From positions 34,536 through 98,535 of the forward strand of contig CAYZTG010000001.1 of NCBI GenBank assembly GCA_964481475.1: 64,000 nucleotides of DNA, in the 5' to 3' direction. This DNA is from DUQU01 sp964481475 (GTDB lineage: Bacteria > Bacillota_I > Bacilli_A > Acholeplasmatales > UBA5453). Positions 53,056-60,942 of this stretch are shown piece after piece. Each line of letters opens with the position of its first letter. Within the stretch, counting starts at the first letter, position 1. Below the pieces are notes generated by a model that did no database searches, was not told the DNA's origin, and worked only from the letters and a program-made list of their open reading frames with translations. Both the position numbers and the translations under genes were made by a program.

Positions 53056-53544
53056 TTGATTACAAAAAAAGACTTAGTTTATTTAAAACAAACAATAGAT
53101 CTAGTCAAGAAGTCATTAAGCGAAGGCGATGAACCATTCGGTTCCATCTTAGTCTTAGATGATAAAATACTATATGAAGGACATAATCAAGTTTCTAGTG
53201 GCGATTATACTAGACACCCAGAGTTTGAAATTGCCAAATGGTCTGCAAATAACTTAACTAAAGAAGAAATAAAAAGAGCAATCGTTTATACCTCTAATGA
53301 GCACTGTCCAATGTGTGCTGCTGCTCATGGCTGGGTTGGATTAGGTAAAATAGTTTATGCGGTTTCAGGAAAACAGTTAAAGAGGTGGATGAAATCATGG
53401 TATCAAGAAGAAAGTCCTGTTAACTATTTTCCAATTAAGAAGATAATTAATAATGTTCACGTTGTTGGACCAGTTAAAGAACTTGAACAAGAAATAAAAA
53501 AACTTCACTATCAGTCATTAGATTCGAAAAAATTATTACAGTAA
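53056..53544 (+). CDS. Cytidine/deoxycytidylate deaminase-fold protein
   Basis: 162-residue zinc-dependent deaminase fold. The motifs are RHPEFEIAKW (His54, Glu56; usual HAE reads HPE) and EHCPMCAAAHGW (Cys84, Cys87). FGSILVLDDKILYEGHNQV matches the first strands of the guanine/tRNA-adenosine deaminase branch. Which base it acts on is not clear. It starts with TTG after GAGGAG, since the upstream in-frame codon is a stop. A TATAAT lies at 53027-53032. It is isolated on the plus strand between the ABC pair and the PadR genes. Confidence 0.8.
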   Translation: MITKKDLVYLKQTIDLVKKSLSEGDEPFGSILVLDDKILYEGHNQVSSGDYTRHPEFEIAKWSANNLTKEEIKRAIVYTSNEHCPMCAAAHGWVGLGKIVYAVSGKQLKRWMKSWYQEESPVNYFPIKKIINNVHVVGPVKELEQEIKKLHYQSLDSKKLLQ

Positions 53545-53552
53545 CATCTAAT

Positions 53553-53588
53553 AAAAAAACAGAAATTTAAGAAGATTTCTGTTTTTTT
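53553..53588. terminator. Bidirectional terminator between the deaminase and HAAS genes
   Basis: Perfect 14-bp stem AAAAAAACAGAAAT / ATTTCTGTTTTTTT with an 8-base loop, symmetrical A and T runs. Confidence 0.85.
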
Positions 53589-53603
53589 AAATTATTATCT
53601 AAA

Positions 53604-54758
53604 TTATCCTTTACGCTCTTTTTTCTTAACATAATAGACTATCGACCAAATTATCGCGATAATAAGAACACCCATTTTAATTGTATTGAAAAACGAATAA
53701 TAAACTGTAACATCAAAGCCTACACTAGAAGCTCCATACAATAAATAATACAAAATAAGTAAATCAGAAATTAAATATAAAGCTAAGGTGCTTATAATAA
53801 GTTTAAGATTATTTTTTGGACGAATGAGAGAAAAAATAGATGTAATAAAAGCAGCTGCTAAGAAAAATAATATTATAAAGAACGCAATGTTTTTCGGAAA
53901 GAGAGAATTAAATATTGTCACATAGCTTTCTTGTGAATGACTTGGACTTGAAAAGAGTGTTCTATTGAATTGAAAAATTACCGCAAAGCCAAAGATAAAA
54001 ATAAGCCAAGCGAAAACTTTTGGGTTAATGCTGCTCTTAAATAATCCGCTTCTTGATATCAGGTTATCTAAGTTATCTTCTTTTGTTAAATCAAAATATT
54101 TTTTCTCTATTATAAGATAAATAGATCTAAAAATAATGAACAACACTATAAAGCTTATCAAAAATACAAAAACATAAAAAAAGTATATCAGTACTAGATC
54201 CCTATAGTCAGTAATCACTCCTCCATTAAGAGTAATAAAAGGAGCAAGGAGACGATTAATAATTAAGGAAATCCAATAAGATAGGTTAATATTCCAAAAG
54301 ATAAAAGTCGTTTTTAGATTAGTGAAAATAGTTTTTAATAAATTATTATGTTTGGCAATGTCTTTCTCTTCTTTTAATACATATTGGCTTAAATGATAAA
54401 GATAATAGCTAGAGCCAATATGTAAGGAAATCGAGATTGCTATCAAAACAATACTTACACTTACAGATAGAAATAAAGAAAGAGTCGATAAAACCGCTAA
54501 TCCTAAAGAAATCCATAAAGAAATATTGGCCCAATTCGGTCTATATTCATACTTATCATCAATTACTTCTTCTTTGATATTGAAATCACCAATCGTTTTA
54601 ATTGTTTCAACATAAGCTTTGTCTTCTGTTAAACCCTCATCAAGATAATGATGATACTTTTCAATTAAGTTAGCAACAATCTCCTCAAACATTTCCTTAT
54701 CGTCAATTTTATTAACTTTTAAAACATACTCTACATAACTTTTAATTTTATTTATCAT
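53604..54758 (-). CDS. HAAS/DUF1700-like membrane protein
   Basis: 384 residues. The first ~65 form a soluble helical HAAS/DUF1700-type domain (KIKSYVEYVLKVNKIDDKEMFEE, LDEGLTEDKAYVETIKTIGD), and the rest contains about eight to nine membrane helices. Such proteins are encoded after PadR repressors and are thought to act as membrane sensors or accessory factors of the adjacent transporter. The start overlaps the padR stop by 11 bases. It could sense substrates of the ABC pair. Confidence 0.8.
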   Translation of the reverse strand: MINKIKSYVEYVLKVNKIDDKEMFEEIVANLIEKYHHYLDEGLTEDKAYVETIKTIGDFNIKEEVIDDKYEYRPNWANISLWISLGLAVLSTLSLFLSVSVSIVLIAISISLHIGSSYYLYHLSQYVLKEEKDIAKHNNLLKTIFTNLKTTFIFWNINLSYWISLIINRLLAPFITLNGGVITDYRDLVLIYFFYVFVFLISFIVLFIIFRSIYLIIEKKYFDLTKEDNLDNLISRSGLFKSSINPKVFAWLIFIFGFAVIFQFNRTLFSSPSHSQESYVTIFNSLFPKNIAFFIILFFLAAAFITSIFSLIRPKNNLKLIISTLALYLISDLLILYYLLYGASSVGFDVTVYYSFFNTIKMGVLIIAIIWSIVYYVKKKERKG

Positions 54759-55080
54759 TTACTTCCTCCATAAATTTATCAATAATTGTTCTAGCATTTT
54801 CCCATGCTAAATTATGTTCCTTTAAATAACGTACTCCTAAATCGGTAATTGAGTAATACTTTCTTTTTGTATTAATACCATCCATCCAATAAGGAATAAT
54901 AAATAAGTTTTTTTCTAATCTTTTTAATGAAGTATACATCGTTGCTTCAGTAAGATTAAAAGTTCCTTTACTAATTTCTGAAATTAATAAGTTAATATGA
55001 TAGCCGTAATCATCTGCCCTATGCAAAATCGATAATATGATTGCATCAGTATGACCTCGCAGCAGATCTCCTGTTAACAT
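54748..55080 (-). CDS. PadR-family transcriptional regulator
   Basis: Winged-helix repressor: LLRGHTDAIILSILHRADDYGYHI, TEATMYTSLKRLEKN and WMDGINTKRKYYSITDLGVRYL give the PadR recognition helix and wing, with a short C-terminal dimer helix. 110 residues. The ATG at 55080 has GGAGGAG six bases upstream; a longer frame to 55119 runs through the promoter leader. The promoter carries a 9-bp direct repeat that may be its operator, so autoregulation is likely. Confidence 0.88.
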   Translation of the reverse strand: MLTGDLLRGHTDAIILSILHRADDYGYHINLLISEISKGTFNLTEATMYTSLKRLEKNLFIIPYWMDGINTKRKYYSITDLGVRYLKEHNLAWENARTIIDKFMEEVNDK

Positions 55081-55095
55081 TAAACTCCTCCATTC

Positions 55096-55147
55096 ATACC
55101 TAATATGATTATGTATCAATTATAACTCTTTATACCTAATCTGTAAA
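55096..55147 (-). promoter_or_regulatory. PadR promoter with repeated ATTAGGTAT elements
   Basis: Minus-strand TTTACA (55142-55147), a 17-base spacer and TATAAT (55119-55124). ATTAGGTAT occurs twice as a direct repeat 36 bases apart: between -35 and -10 (55132-55140) and just downstream of the transcription start (55096-55104). A good repressor-site candidate. Confidence 0.65.
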
Positions 55148-55452
55148 TGTATATTTTTAATTTTCTTTATTTTTAAATAAACTCCATTTACAAATGAAAA
55201 TTTGATAAAAAAAACTAAAAAAAGGAATTTAAATTGAAACCCTATTGTTTAAATATACCCATACATAAATAACATACTACAAGTCTATGACTTGATGTTA
55301 ATTGGAGTATTATAATAATTTAATAAGAAAATTAATTCCACAGGTAAAACGGTGTTTTTTTCAATTTTGAATAACTGCGCAACCAAAGTTTTAAGATAGC
55401 AAAGCTCTAAATAAATATTTAACTTGCTCGGTCTATATTCATTAATTAATTT
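55148..55452. other. AT-rich intergenic region without a supported gene
   Basis: About 300 bases between the padR promoter and the tRNA-Ser terminator. A 61-codon minus-strand frame (55285-55470) exists, but its GTG start lies inside the tRNA terminator stem and it has no similarity that I recognise. Nothing else is seen. Confidence 0.5.
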
Positions 55453-55484
55453 AATAAAAGAAAACGCCACCTAATATAGGTAGC
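55453..55484 (-). terminator. Terminator of tRNA-Ser
   Basis: Minus-strand GCTACCTA-TAT-TAGGTGGC (one G-U pair) followed by a T-rich run, 18 bases after the tRNA CCA. Confidence 0.75.
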
Positions 55485-55501
55485 ATTATTTAAGTTTTAG
55501 A

Positions 55502-55590
55502 TGGCGGAGAAAGAGGGATTCGAACCCTCGCGGCTTTGACACCCTACGAGCTTTCCAAGCCCGCCCCTTCGGCCCCTTGGGTATTTCCCC
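55502..55590 (-). tRNA. tRNA-Ser(GGA)
   Basis: 89 bases including an encoded CCA. The acceptor GGGGAAA pairs with TTTCTCC (one G-U). The anticodon arm CGGGC-TTGGAAA-GCTCG gives anticodon GGA (codons UCC/UCU). A long variable arm follows, and the T arm GAGGG-TTCGAAT-CCCTC is perfect. The long variable arm confirms a class II serine tRNA. Confidence 0.95.
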
Positions 55591-55601
55591 AACCAAAAAT
55601 G

Positions 55602-55610
55602 ATTATATCA
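55602..55610 (-). promoter_or_regulatory. Extended -10 promoter of tRNA-Ser
   Basis: TGATATAAT on the minus strand, with its TGA being the stop codon of the preceding permease gene. Transcription would start about 5 bases before the mature tRNA. Confidence 0.6.
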
Positions 55611-56672
55611 TATTTTTAAATCGCCTTCTACAATTAATCCTTTTTTTCTAAACAATAGATCAAATATTAACACTAGAAAAATTGGAATAATAATATGCAA
55701 TGATATTATTTTTATAAAAGTAATTAAACTATATCCCATTGCCTCAAAGGTTGCAATCTGGCCAACAAAACCACTAGTTCCCATTCCCGCACCAATTGCG
55801 TTAGTTTCCATTAGCAAAAGTCTTGCTGAGATAGGGCCTAAAATTGCAGAGGTAATAATTGTTGGTAACCAAATAATTGGTTTTTTAATAATATTTTTAA
55901 ATTGTAACATCGAGGTACCTATTCCCACACTAATAATCGTCCCTAAGTTATTATCTTTCCTAGACATAACCATAAACCCAACCATTTGAACACTACAGCC
56001 AACTACCGCAGCACCTCCAGCTATTCCACCAAGTGAAATTGAGATAGCAATTGCTGCACTAGAAATTGGCATTGTTAAAAACATTCCCATTAAAACTGCA
56101 ATCACCATCCCCATAATAATTGGTTGATACTCTGTTGCTGATTGAATATACTTTCCTAATCCGAGCATTATTCCCTTAATTGGATAACCAATTAAATAAG
56201 CAATTCCGAAGCCGACTATACTACCAAGCAAGGGAATTAAAATAATGTCAATTGGTGTTTTTCTTTTAAGTAAATATTTAAAAACAAAGTAAACAGCCAC
56301 TACACTTAAATAAATAACCATTGGATCATTTAAAACATTACTATTTACTGTTAAACCAAAATAACTTCCTAAGTATTTAAAGTTTTGAGCAATTCCACCA
56401 ACTAATCCTAAAACAACTAATTTGAGCCCACTTTCTTTTAGGCTATAGGCAATACCTACCCCAATACCCACACCCATAAAGCTTTTTAGTATAGTTGATA
56501 ATACTAAAACATAGTTAGCAAATCCTTCTAAAGAGTTAATGTTTAAGATTAATTTCGCTATCTGCTCAACAATAACCCCAATAATTAATGTCGCAAATAA
56601 TCCGTATGCCATTCCATTAAAGGAATCAACTAAAAAATTTAAAAATTTCTTAAATTTTGTTTGATTAGTCAT
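55608..56672 (-). CDS. PTS_EIIC_2-like membrane permease
   Basis: 354 residues with about nine or ten helices. It resembles the PTS_EIIC_2 (PF13303) family: GMAYGLFATLIIGVIVEQI, MPISSAAIAISISLGGIAGGAAVVGCSVQMVGF and a terminal FDLLFRKKGL. Members are annotated as EIIC-like transporters or regulators but lack linked EIIA/EIIB, as here, so sugar phosphotransfer is doubtful. It starts one base inside the stop of the alpha/beta-hydrolase gene (TAATG). Confidence 0.75.
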   Translation of the reverse strand: MTNQTKFKKFLNFLVDSFNGMAYGLFATLIIGVIVEQIAKLILNINSLEGFANYVLVLSTILKSFMGVGIGVGIAYSLKESGLKLVVLGLVGGIAQNFKYLGSYFGLTVNSNVLNDPMVIYLSVVAVYFVFKYLLKRKTPIDIILIPLLGSIVGFGIAYLIGYPIKGIMLGLGKYIQSATEYQPIIMGMVIAVLMGMFLTMPISSAAIAISISLGGIAGGAAVVGCSVQMVGFMVMSRKDNNLGTIISVGIGTSMLQFKNIIKKPIIWLPTIITSAILGPISARLLLMETNAIGAGMGTSGFVGQIATFEAMGYSLITFIKIISLHIIIPIFLVLIFDLLFRKKGLIVEGDLKI

Positions 56673-57469
56673 TAATATCTCCTTGCACTTGATAAAAAGG
56701 TTGTTAATCTTTCATTAAATAATCTTTGATTGTCTAAAAAAACCACTTCTTTTGTATCTGGATATCCTTCTAATATTACTCTATTATATTTTCTTTCAAA
56801 TTGCAGTGATGCATCTTTGATAACTTCCAAATCATTATTTCCACAAACCAAGTAAATGGGAAAATTAGTTTGTTGATATGTTAATTTGTAAAATCTTTTA
56901 AAGCCTCTTTTAATAAACAAACTCTTTCTTTTAAAATTAATCATTGACTCCTTAAAAAGTTCTTGCCCTTCATTAGTAAAAGCACTATCCTTAACTAGTA
57001 ATTTTTGATAATTTGTAAAACTAAAAAGCCATAAGAGAAATTCTTTTACTCTCTTCTTCTTTGTTTGTGTTTTAACAATTTTATAAGTGTCAAAATAAAT
57101 TGGATATGTACTTGCTAAAACCAAACTAGATACATAATGGCTATAAATATTACTAAAAGCTTGAGCAACTAAAGCTCCTTCTTTAATGGCTACTAGATGA
57201 GTTTTTAAAATATTATGATTATTTAAAATACTTTTAATAATTTCTGGAACATCTTTAATAGTTACATTAAAAGAAAAACCAGATTTACCGTGTCCTGGCA
57301 AATCTATTAAAATTAGTTGATATTCTCTTTTAAAATTAATAACTTGATTTTTAAAAACACTATTACTTGATCCATAAGGGTGAATAAAGACAATAGTTTC
57401 TTTTTTATTGTTTTCAGAAAAATTATAAAAAATGTTTGTGTCTTTAAATAAAATAGTCTTTTCAATCAT
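56672..57469 (-). CDS. Alpha/beta-hydrolase fold protein lacking the catalytic Ser and His
   Basis: 265 residues with the fold markers TIVFIHPYGSSNSVF and LILIDLPGHGKSGFS. The nucleophile elbow, normally GHSMG, reads AIKEG at 94-98, so Lys96 replaces Ser. The usual C-terminal GHFPHLE region reads EGYPDTKEVVF, without His. The acid is kept in CGNND. It may be a pseudoenzyme with a binding or structural role, or have changed chemistry. Forms an operon with the PTS_EIIC_2-like gene; a TGGTATAAT promoter lies upstream. Confidence 0.78.
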   Translation of the reverse strand: MIEKTILFKDTNIFYNFSENNKKETIVFIHPYGSSNSVFKNQVINFKREYQLILIDLPGHGKSGFSFNVTIKDVPEIIKSILNNHNILKTHLVAIKEGALVAQAFSNIYSHYVSSLVLASTYPIYFDTYKIVKTQTKKKRVKEFLLWLFSFTNYQKLLVKDSAFTNEGQELFKESMINFKRKSLFIKRGFKRFYKLTYQQTNFPIYLVCGNNDLEVIKDASLQFERKYNRVILEGYPDTKEVVFLDNQRLFNERLTTFLSSARRY

Positions 57470-57484
57470 TTCATCACCACTATA

Positions 57485-57493
57485 ATTATACCA
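57485..57493 (-). promoter_or_regulatory. Extended -10 promoter of the hydrolase-permease operon
   Basis: TGGTATAAT on the minus strand, directly after the acyltransferase stop and ~16 bases before the ATG. Confidence 0.5.
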
Positions 57494-57506
57494 TAATTAA
57501 CAAAAA

Positions 57507-58658
57507 CTAAATGTTGTTATTAATAAATTCTTTATGGAAATACTCCCCTATTATGACAAATTTAGTCGGTAAGTAAGATATATCGAACTCAAATTGATAA
57601 ACTTGTTCTTTAACATATATTTGAATATTCCTCCCAATATCTGATGGTAGATATGGAATTGTTCTTAATGTAAAGGTTTTTCTAACATCTTCATTATTAA
57701 TTGTCCCTTCATAAATAAACTCTTTTTTAGTTAAAGTCAATAAACCATTACCAACTTCTTGATTTACATTATTAAAAATATTAAAAAGTTTAACATTAGC
57801 ACTAATTTGGTAATCATTATCTTTTTTTACTTCTTTAATAACTAAATCTCTTTGCTCTTTAAAACGATTATTAAAATCTACTCCGCCCAAAAATCCTCTT
57901 TCATCATAAATAAATTCTTCCTTACAAAAAGAACAACTTAAACGATCATTATTAGCGTTCAATCCCTCGTGATTACACTTAGGACACAAATAAATTAAAT
58001 TTTCTAAATTCTTAATATTGTTAACTTTATAAGTATTACTGCTTTTTAAAACAAAATCCGTTTGGGAATAATAAAGACCCTTAGTTAATCTTTCATAAAT
58101 TTCATCAGTCGTTAAACTATCAATTTCTTCTTTAGTTATTACTAAAAACTTCTCTGTAAAAACAGGACCCTTAAATGTTTTTTTAGACCAAGCAGGATTT
58201 TGTAAACCAGCTCCAGAATGTCTAATAATATAAACATTAACTTTAGCTTTTTTTATTAACTTACTAATCGAATAATTAAAAGCTAACGTTTCCCCTGTTG
58301 GAGAAATTTGTTCTTCCGGGAAAATACTTACAATACCCTTTTTTTTAAGGATTTCTAAAGTCTTTTTAGTTGCCGAAAAATCAGCTTCCATTAAACTTTT
58401 GGGAATTGCTCTGGCAAGATTCATAAAAGTCTTTAATCCTCTTTCATGAAACATCTTCCGCGCTGCTAAGAAGGTAGTTCTACGTGGATAAACTGCTGTA
58501 TATGTATAAATAAAATCATAAAAGGAGGTATGATTAGAAAGCGTAATCGCTGGCCCTTTTATTTTTGTTTTTTTAATGAATTTTTGGTGTTTAAACTTAG
58601 CAAATACTTTAAGAAAAAAACCTAAAACTAAATTAATAATTAAATTAGTTCTTTTCAT
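57507..58658 (-). CDS. PlsC-like acyltransferase with C-terminal zinc ribbon
   Basis: 383 residues. Residues ~1-215 are a lysophosphatidic-acid-acyltransferase domain with NHTSFYD (HxxxxD, ~42-48) and FPEEQISPTGE (~112-122, in place of FPEGTRS). Residues ~240-275 hold CPKC and CSFC (LCPKCNHEG, LSCSFCKEEF), a zinc ribbon, then a beta-rich domain of unknown role. The ribbon is not part of a normal PlsC. It probably acylates a glycerophospholipid or glycolipid at the membrane. Overlaps the transporter gene upstream by four bases. Confidence 0.83.
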   Translation of the reverse strand: MKRTNLIINLVLGFFLKVFAKFKHQKFIKKTKIKGPAITLSNHTSFYDFIYTYTAVYPRRTTFLAARKMFHERGLKTFMNLARAIPKSLMEADFSATKKTLEILKKKGIVSIFPEEQISPTGETLAFNYSISKLIKKAKVNVYIIRHSGAGLQNPAWSKKTFKGPVFTEKFLVITKEEIDSLTTDEIYERLTKGLYYSQTDFVLKSSNTYKVNNIKNLENLIYLCPKCNHEGLNANNDRLSCSFCKEEFIYDERGFLGGVDFNNRFKEQRDLVIKEVKKDNDYQISANVKLFNIFNNVNQEVGNGLLTLTKKEFIYEGTINNEDVRKTFTLRTIPYLPSDIGRNIQIYVKEQVYQFEFDISYLPTKFVIIGEYFHKEFINNNI

Positions 58659-60061
58659 AGTAACGACTCCAATAAATCTTTTTTGTTAACACTCTCTTCT
58701 TTAAGAGCTTCTTTGACTAATTGTTGCTTTTCTTTATCTAATTTATAACGATAAGTAATAAAGATTCCAATACTCATAAAAATAAGTGGTGTCATAACTA
58801 AAATAAGTTTAATCATTAATGTTGCACTATCAGGTTGAGATAAAATAGCGGGTCCATCTAAAGCTTTTTCCTTAAATCCAGCTAGTCCAAGCAAAGCCAT
58901 GGCCCCCGAAATACCAATTGCCTGAGAGACTTTATTCATAAAATTAGTAAATCCGCTCATCTGCCCATCTAACCTTTCCTGGAAGACAAGTTCACTAACA
59001 TCGGCTATATCGCCAAACATTGTATGAGGAACTAAGCCAGGACCCGATATTCCAAAACCAATTACAGCAGCTATTATAAAGAGAATAATAGGGCTACTAT
59101 TAGCTGGAACAAGAAAAATTAATAAAGCAGTAATAATCCATAAAATTGCCCCAAAACGGTAAGCAAATTGCTTCCCTTTTTTGCCAATCATTTTTAAGTA
59201 AACCGGTAGAGCAACAATTTGCATAAAAAACATCAACGCCGCAGCAATCAGTCCTATCATACTTGTTTTTCCACTTGCAGTTAAATCTTTTGTAATATAA
59301 AAATCAACATAAAAGAAAAAAAGACCTGACATTACTACCATCGATATTTGCACTACTAAATACATAAACAAATATTGTCTAAATACTCTTAGTTTAAGTG
59401 GTTCCACCATTTTTTTAATTGATAACTTACCTTTACTTGTTGGAGAGATGATTTCTTCTTTAGAAAATAGTCCTGTAATTAAAACAGCAGCCATAAAGAT
59501 AAAACCGAAAATTAGACTCATTGCTTGATAACCAACTTTATCATTTGAGAATAAGCTAATAATAACTCCTGGGATTGCCACAGCTAAAATTGAAGAAAAA
59601 ATACTAAAACCTAACCGATATGAGTTGTAACTTGCCCTTTCTTGATAATCACTAGAAATCTCACTTGACAAAGAATAGTATGGAATCATAATCATTGTTT
59701 GAACTGTGGTAAATAAAAGATAAGAAAGCAAAACAAATACGACTCTAATTCCTATCAATGAAAAGTTATATGGATAAAACAATAAATAGAAAGATACTAA
59801 TATTAAAGGAGACACAAAAATCAAATAGATTCTTCTTTTTCCAAACCGGGAATTAGTTCGATCACTTATATAACCCATTAATGGATCAGTAATTGCATCC
59901 CAAAGTCTAATAATTAACATAATCATACTAATATAATAAGCACTTAATCCAACTGTTAATGCTAAAAACCCAGGATATAAAAAGTTAATTATGTTGAATG
60001 ACCCACCACCAAAAATATCAGCACTAGCAAAACTTAATTTATTTTTAAGAGATTTTTTCAA
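58655..60061 (-). CDS. GPH-family sugar transporter (MFS)
   Basis: 468 residues with 12 predicted helices. The start FASADIFGGGSFNIINFLYPGFL and the loop WDAITDPLMGYISDRTNSRFGKRR identify the glycoside-pentoside-hexuronide cation symporter family (MelB-like). No EIIA domain at the C-terminus. It begins with TTG at 60061 after AAAGGATGG; nearby ATGs are out of frame. Coupled by overlap to the acyltransferase gene, an unusual pairing that hints at a glycolipid or lipid-linked role instead of simple sugar uptake (related MFS proteins transport lysolipids). Confidence 0.85.
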   Translation of the reverse strand: MKKSLKNKLSFASADIFGGGSFNIINFLYPGFLALTVGLSAYYISMIMLIIRLWDAITDPLMGYISDRTNSRFGKRRIYLIFVSPLILVSFYLLFYPYNFSLIGIRVVFVLLSYLLFTTVQTMIMIPYYSLSSEISSDYQERASYNSYRLGFSIFSSILAVAIPGVIISLFSNDKVGYQAMSLIFGFIFMAAVLITGLFSKEEIISPTSKGKLSIKKMVEPLKLRVFRQYLFMYLVVQISMVVMSGLFFFYVDFYITKDLTASGKTSMIGLIAAALMFFMQIVALPVYLKMIGKKGKQFAYRFGAILWIITALLIFLVPANSSPIILFIIAAVIGFGISGPGLVPHTMFGDIADVSELVFQERLDGQMSGFTNFMNKVSQAIGISGAMALLGLAGFKEKALDGPAILSQPDSATLMIKLILVMTPLIFMSIGIFITYRYKLDKEKQQLVKEALKEESVNKKDLLESLL

Positions 60062-60095
60062 AAAGCATCCATCCTTTTTTTCAAATTACAATATA

Positions 60096-60123
60096 ATTAT
60101 ATAAACTTTATTTAAATAAACAA
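60096..60123 (-). promoter_or_regulatory. Promoter of the transporter-acyltransferase operon
   Basis: Minus-strand TTGTTT (60118-60123), a 16-base spacer and TATAAT (60096-60101). Confidence 0.6.
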
Positions 60124-60132
60124 CTAAAATAT

Positions 60133-60165
60133 AAAAAAACACCTTTAATTTCTCATAAAAGTGTT
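60133..60165 (-). terminator. Terminator of the FMN reductase gene
   Basis: Minus-strand AACACTTTT-loop-AAAGGTGTT (one G-U) followed by a run of T. Confidence 0.75.
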
Positions 60166-60178
60166 TGTTTTTTTGGCT

Positions 60179-60718
60179 TTATCTTATTGTTTTTAAGGCA
60201 CCTGACCAAGCTTCAACTCTTTCAAAACTTGTTTTTAAGTTAGGTTCGTGAATTGGCATTGGTTTAAAGTTACCTTCGTTATCAAAATCAAAGAAAAGTG
60301 ATAACGCAACGTGATTTGAAATCGTTGCAACATCCAATTGACCTAAAATACCTCTTAAATGTTCTGCTGCCCTTGCTCCACCAACTGCCCCATAAGAAAC
60401 TATCGCGGCAGCTTTACCATGCATTGTAGGTCCTAAATAATCAATTGCGTTTTTAAGAACTCCTGGCACTGAATGATTATACTCAGCTAATACAAAAATA
60501 AATCCGTCCATTTCAGCAGTCTTATCAACGAACTTTTTGACAATACCTTCTTTATCTTCTAAACCTAGAATCGGTAAGTTATAATCTCTTAAATCAATTA
60601 TCTCATAAGTATTATTAGAATACTCTTTGGCCTTTTCTAAAACCCAGTTACCAATAACTTCTGATTTTCGTTTACTTCTAATTGTTGTTAAAACAATTCC
60701 TATTTTTAAATTTTCCAT
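60179..60718 (-). CDS. NAD(P)H-dependent FMN reductase
   Basis: Flavodoxin-fold reductase of about 179 residues. The phosphate loop TTIRSKRKSEVIGNWV and the diagnostic EYNHSVPGVLKNAIDYLG (residues ~94-111) with SYGAVGGARAAEHLR place it in the FMN_red family, which reduces quinones, azo dyes or flavins. The second of two close in-frame ATGs (60718) is preferred for its spacing to AAAGGAG; the first (60724) is only three bases away. Expressed from its own promoter as a single gene. Confidence 0.9.
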   Translation of the reverse strand: MENLKIGIVLTTIRSKRKSEVIGNWVLEKAKEYSNNTYEIIDLRDYNLPILGLEDKEGIVKKFVDKTAEMDGFIFVLAEYNHSVPGVLKNAIDYLGPTMHGKAAAIVSYGAVGGARAAEHLRGILGQLDVATISNHVALSLFFDFDNEGNFKPMPIHEPNLKTSFERVEAWSGALKTIR

Positions 60719-60746
60719 TTTCATCTACTCCTTTAATTCATCATCT

Positions 60747-60775
60747 AGAATAACCCCAATAATCAATTATTGCAA
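60747..60775 (-). promoter_or_regulatory. Promoter of the FMN reductase gene
   Basis: Minus-strand TTGCAA (60770-60775), a 17-base spacer and TATTCT (60747-60752). Confidence 0.5.
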
Positions 60776-60918
60776 ATGAAATGACTTATTATGCATACAT
60801 TTTCTAAACAAGCTCTTAATCCTTTAAATTATGAGTATTAATACCTCTTTTAAATCCTAAAATTATTCAATAAAAACAATTCCTCTTTAATTGCTTTTAA
60901 TCATTCTTTTGTTAAGAC

Positions 60919-60942
60919 AAAAAAAGAGCACAAGGGCTCTTT
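60919..60942 (-). terminator. Terminator of the lipoprotein gene
   Basis: Minus-strand AAAGAGC-CCTTGT-GCTCTTT followed by seven T. The stop codon is inside the stem. Confidence 0.8.

Noticed and set aside
55285..55470. 61-codon minus-strand frame near tRNA-Ser
   Set aside because: Its GTG start lies in the stem and T run of the tRNA terminator, and the sequence resembles no family that I know.
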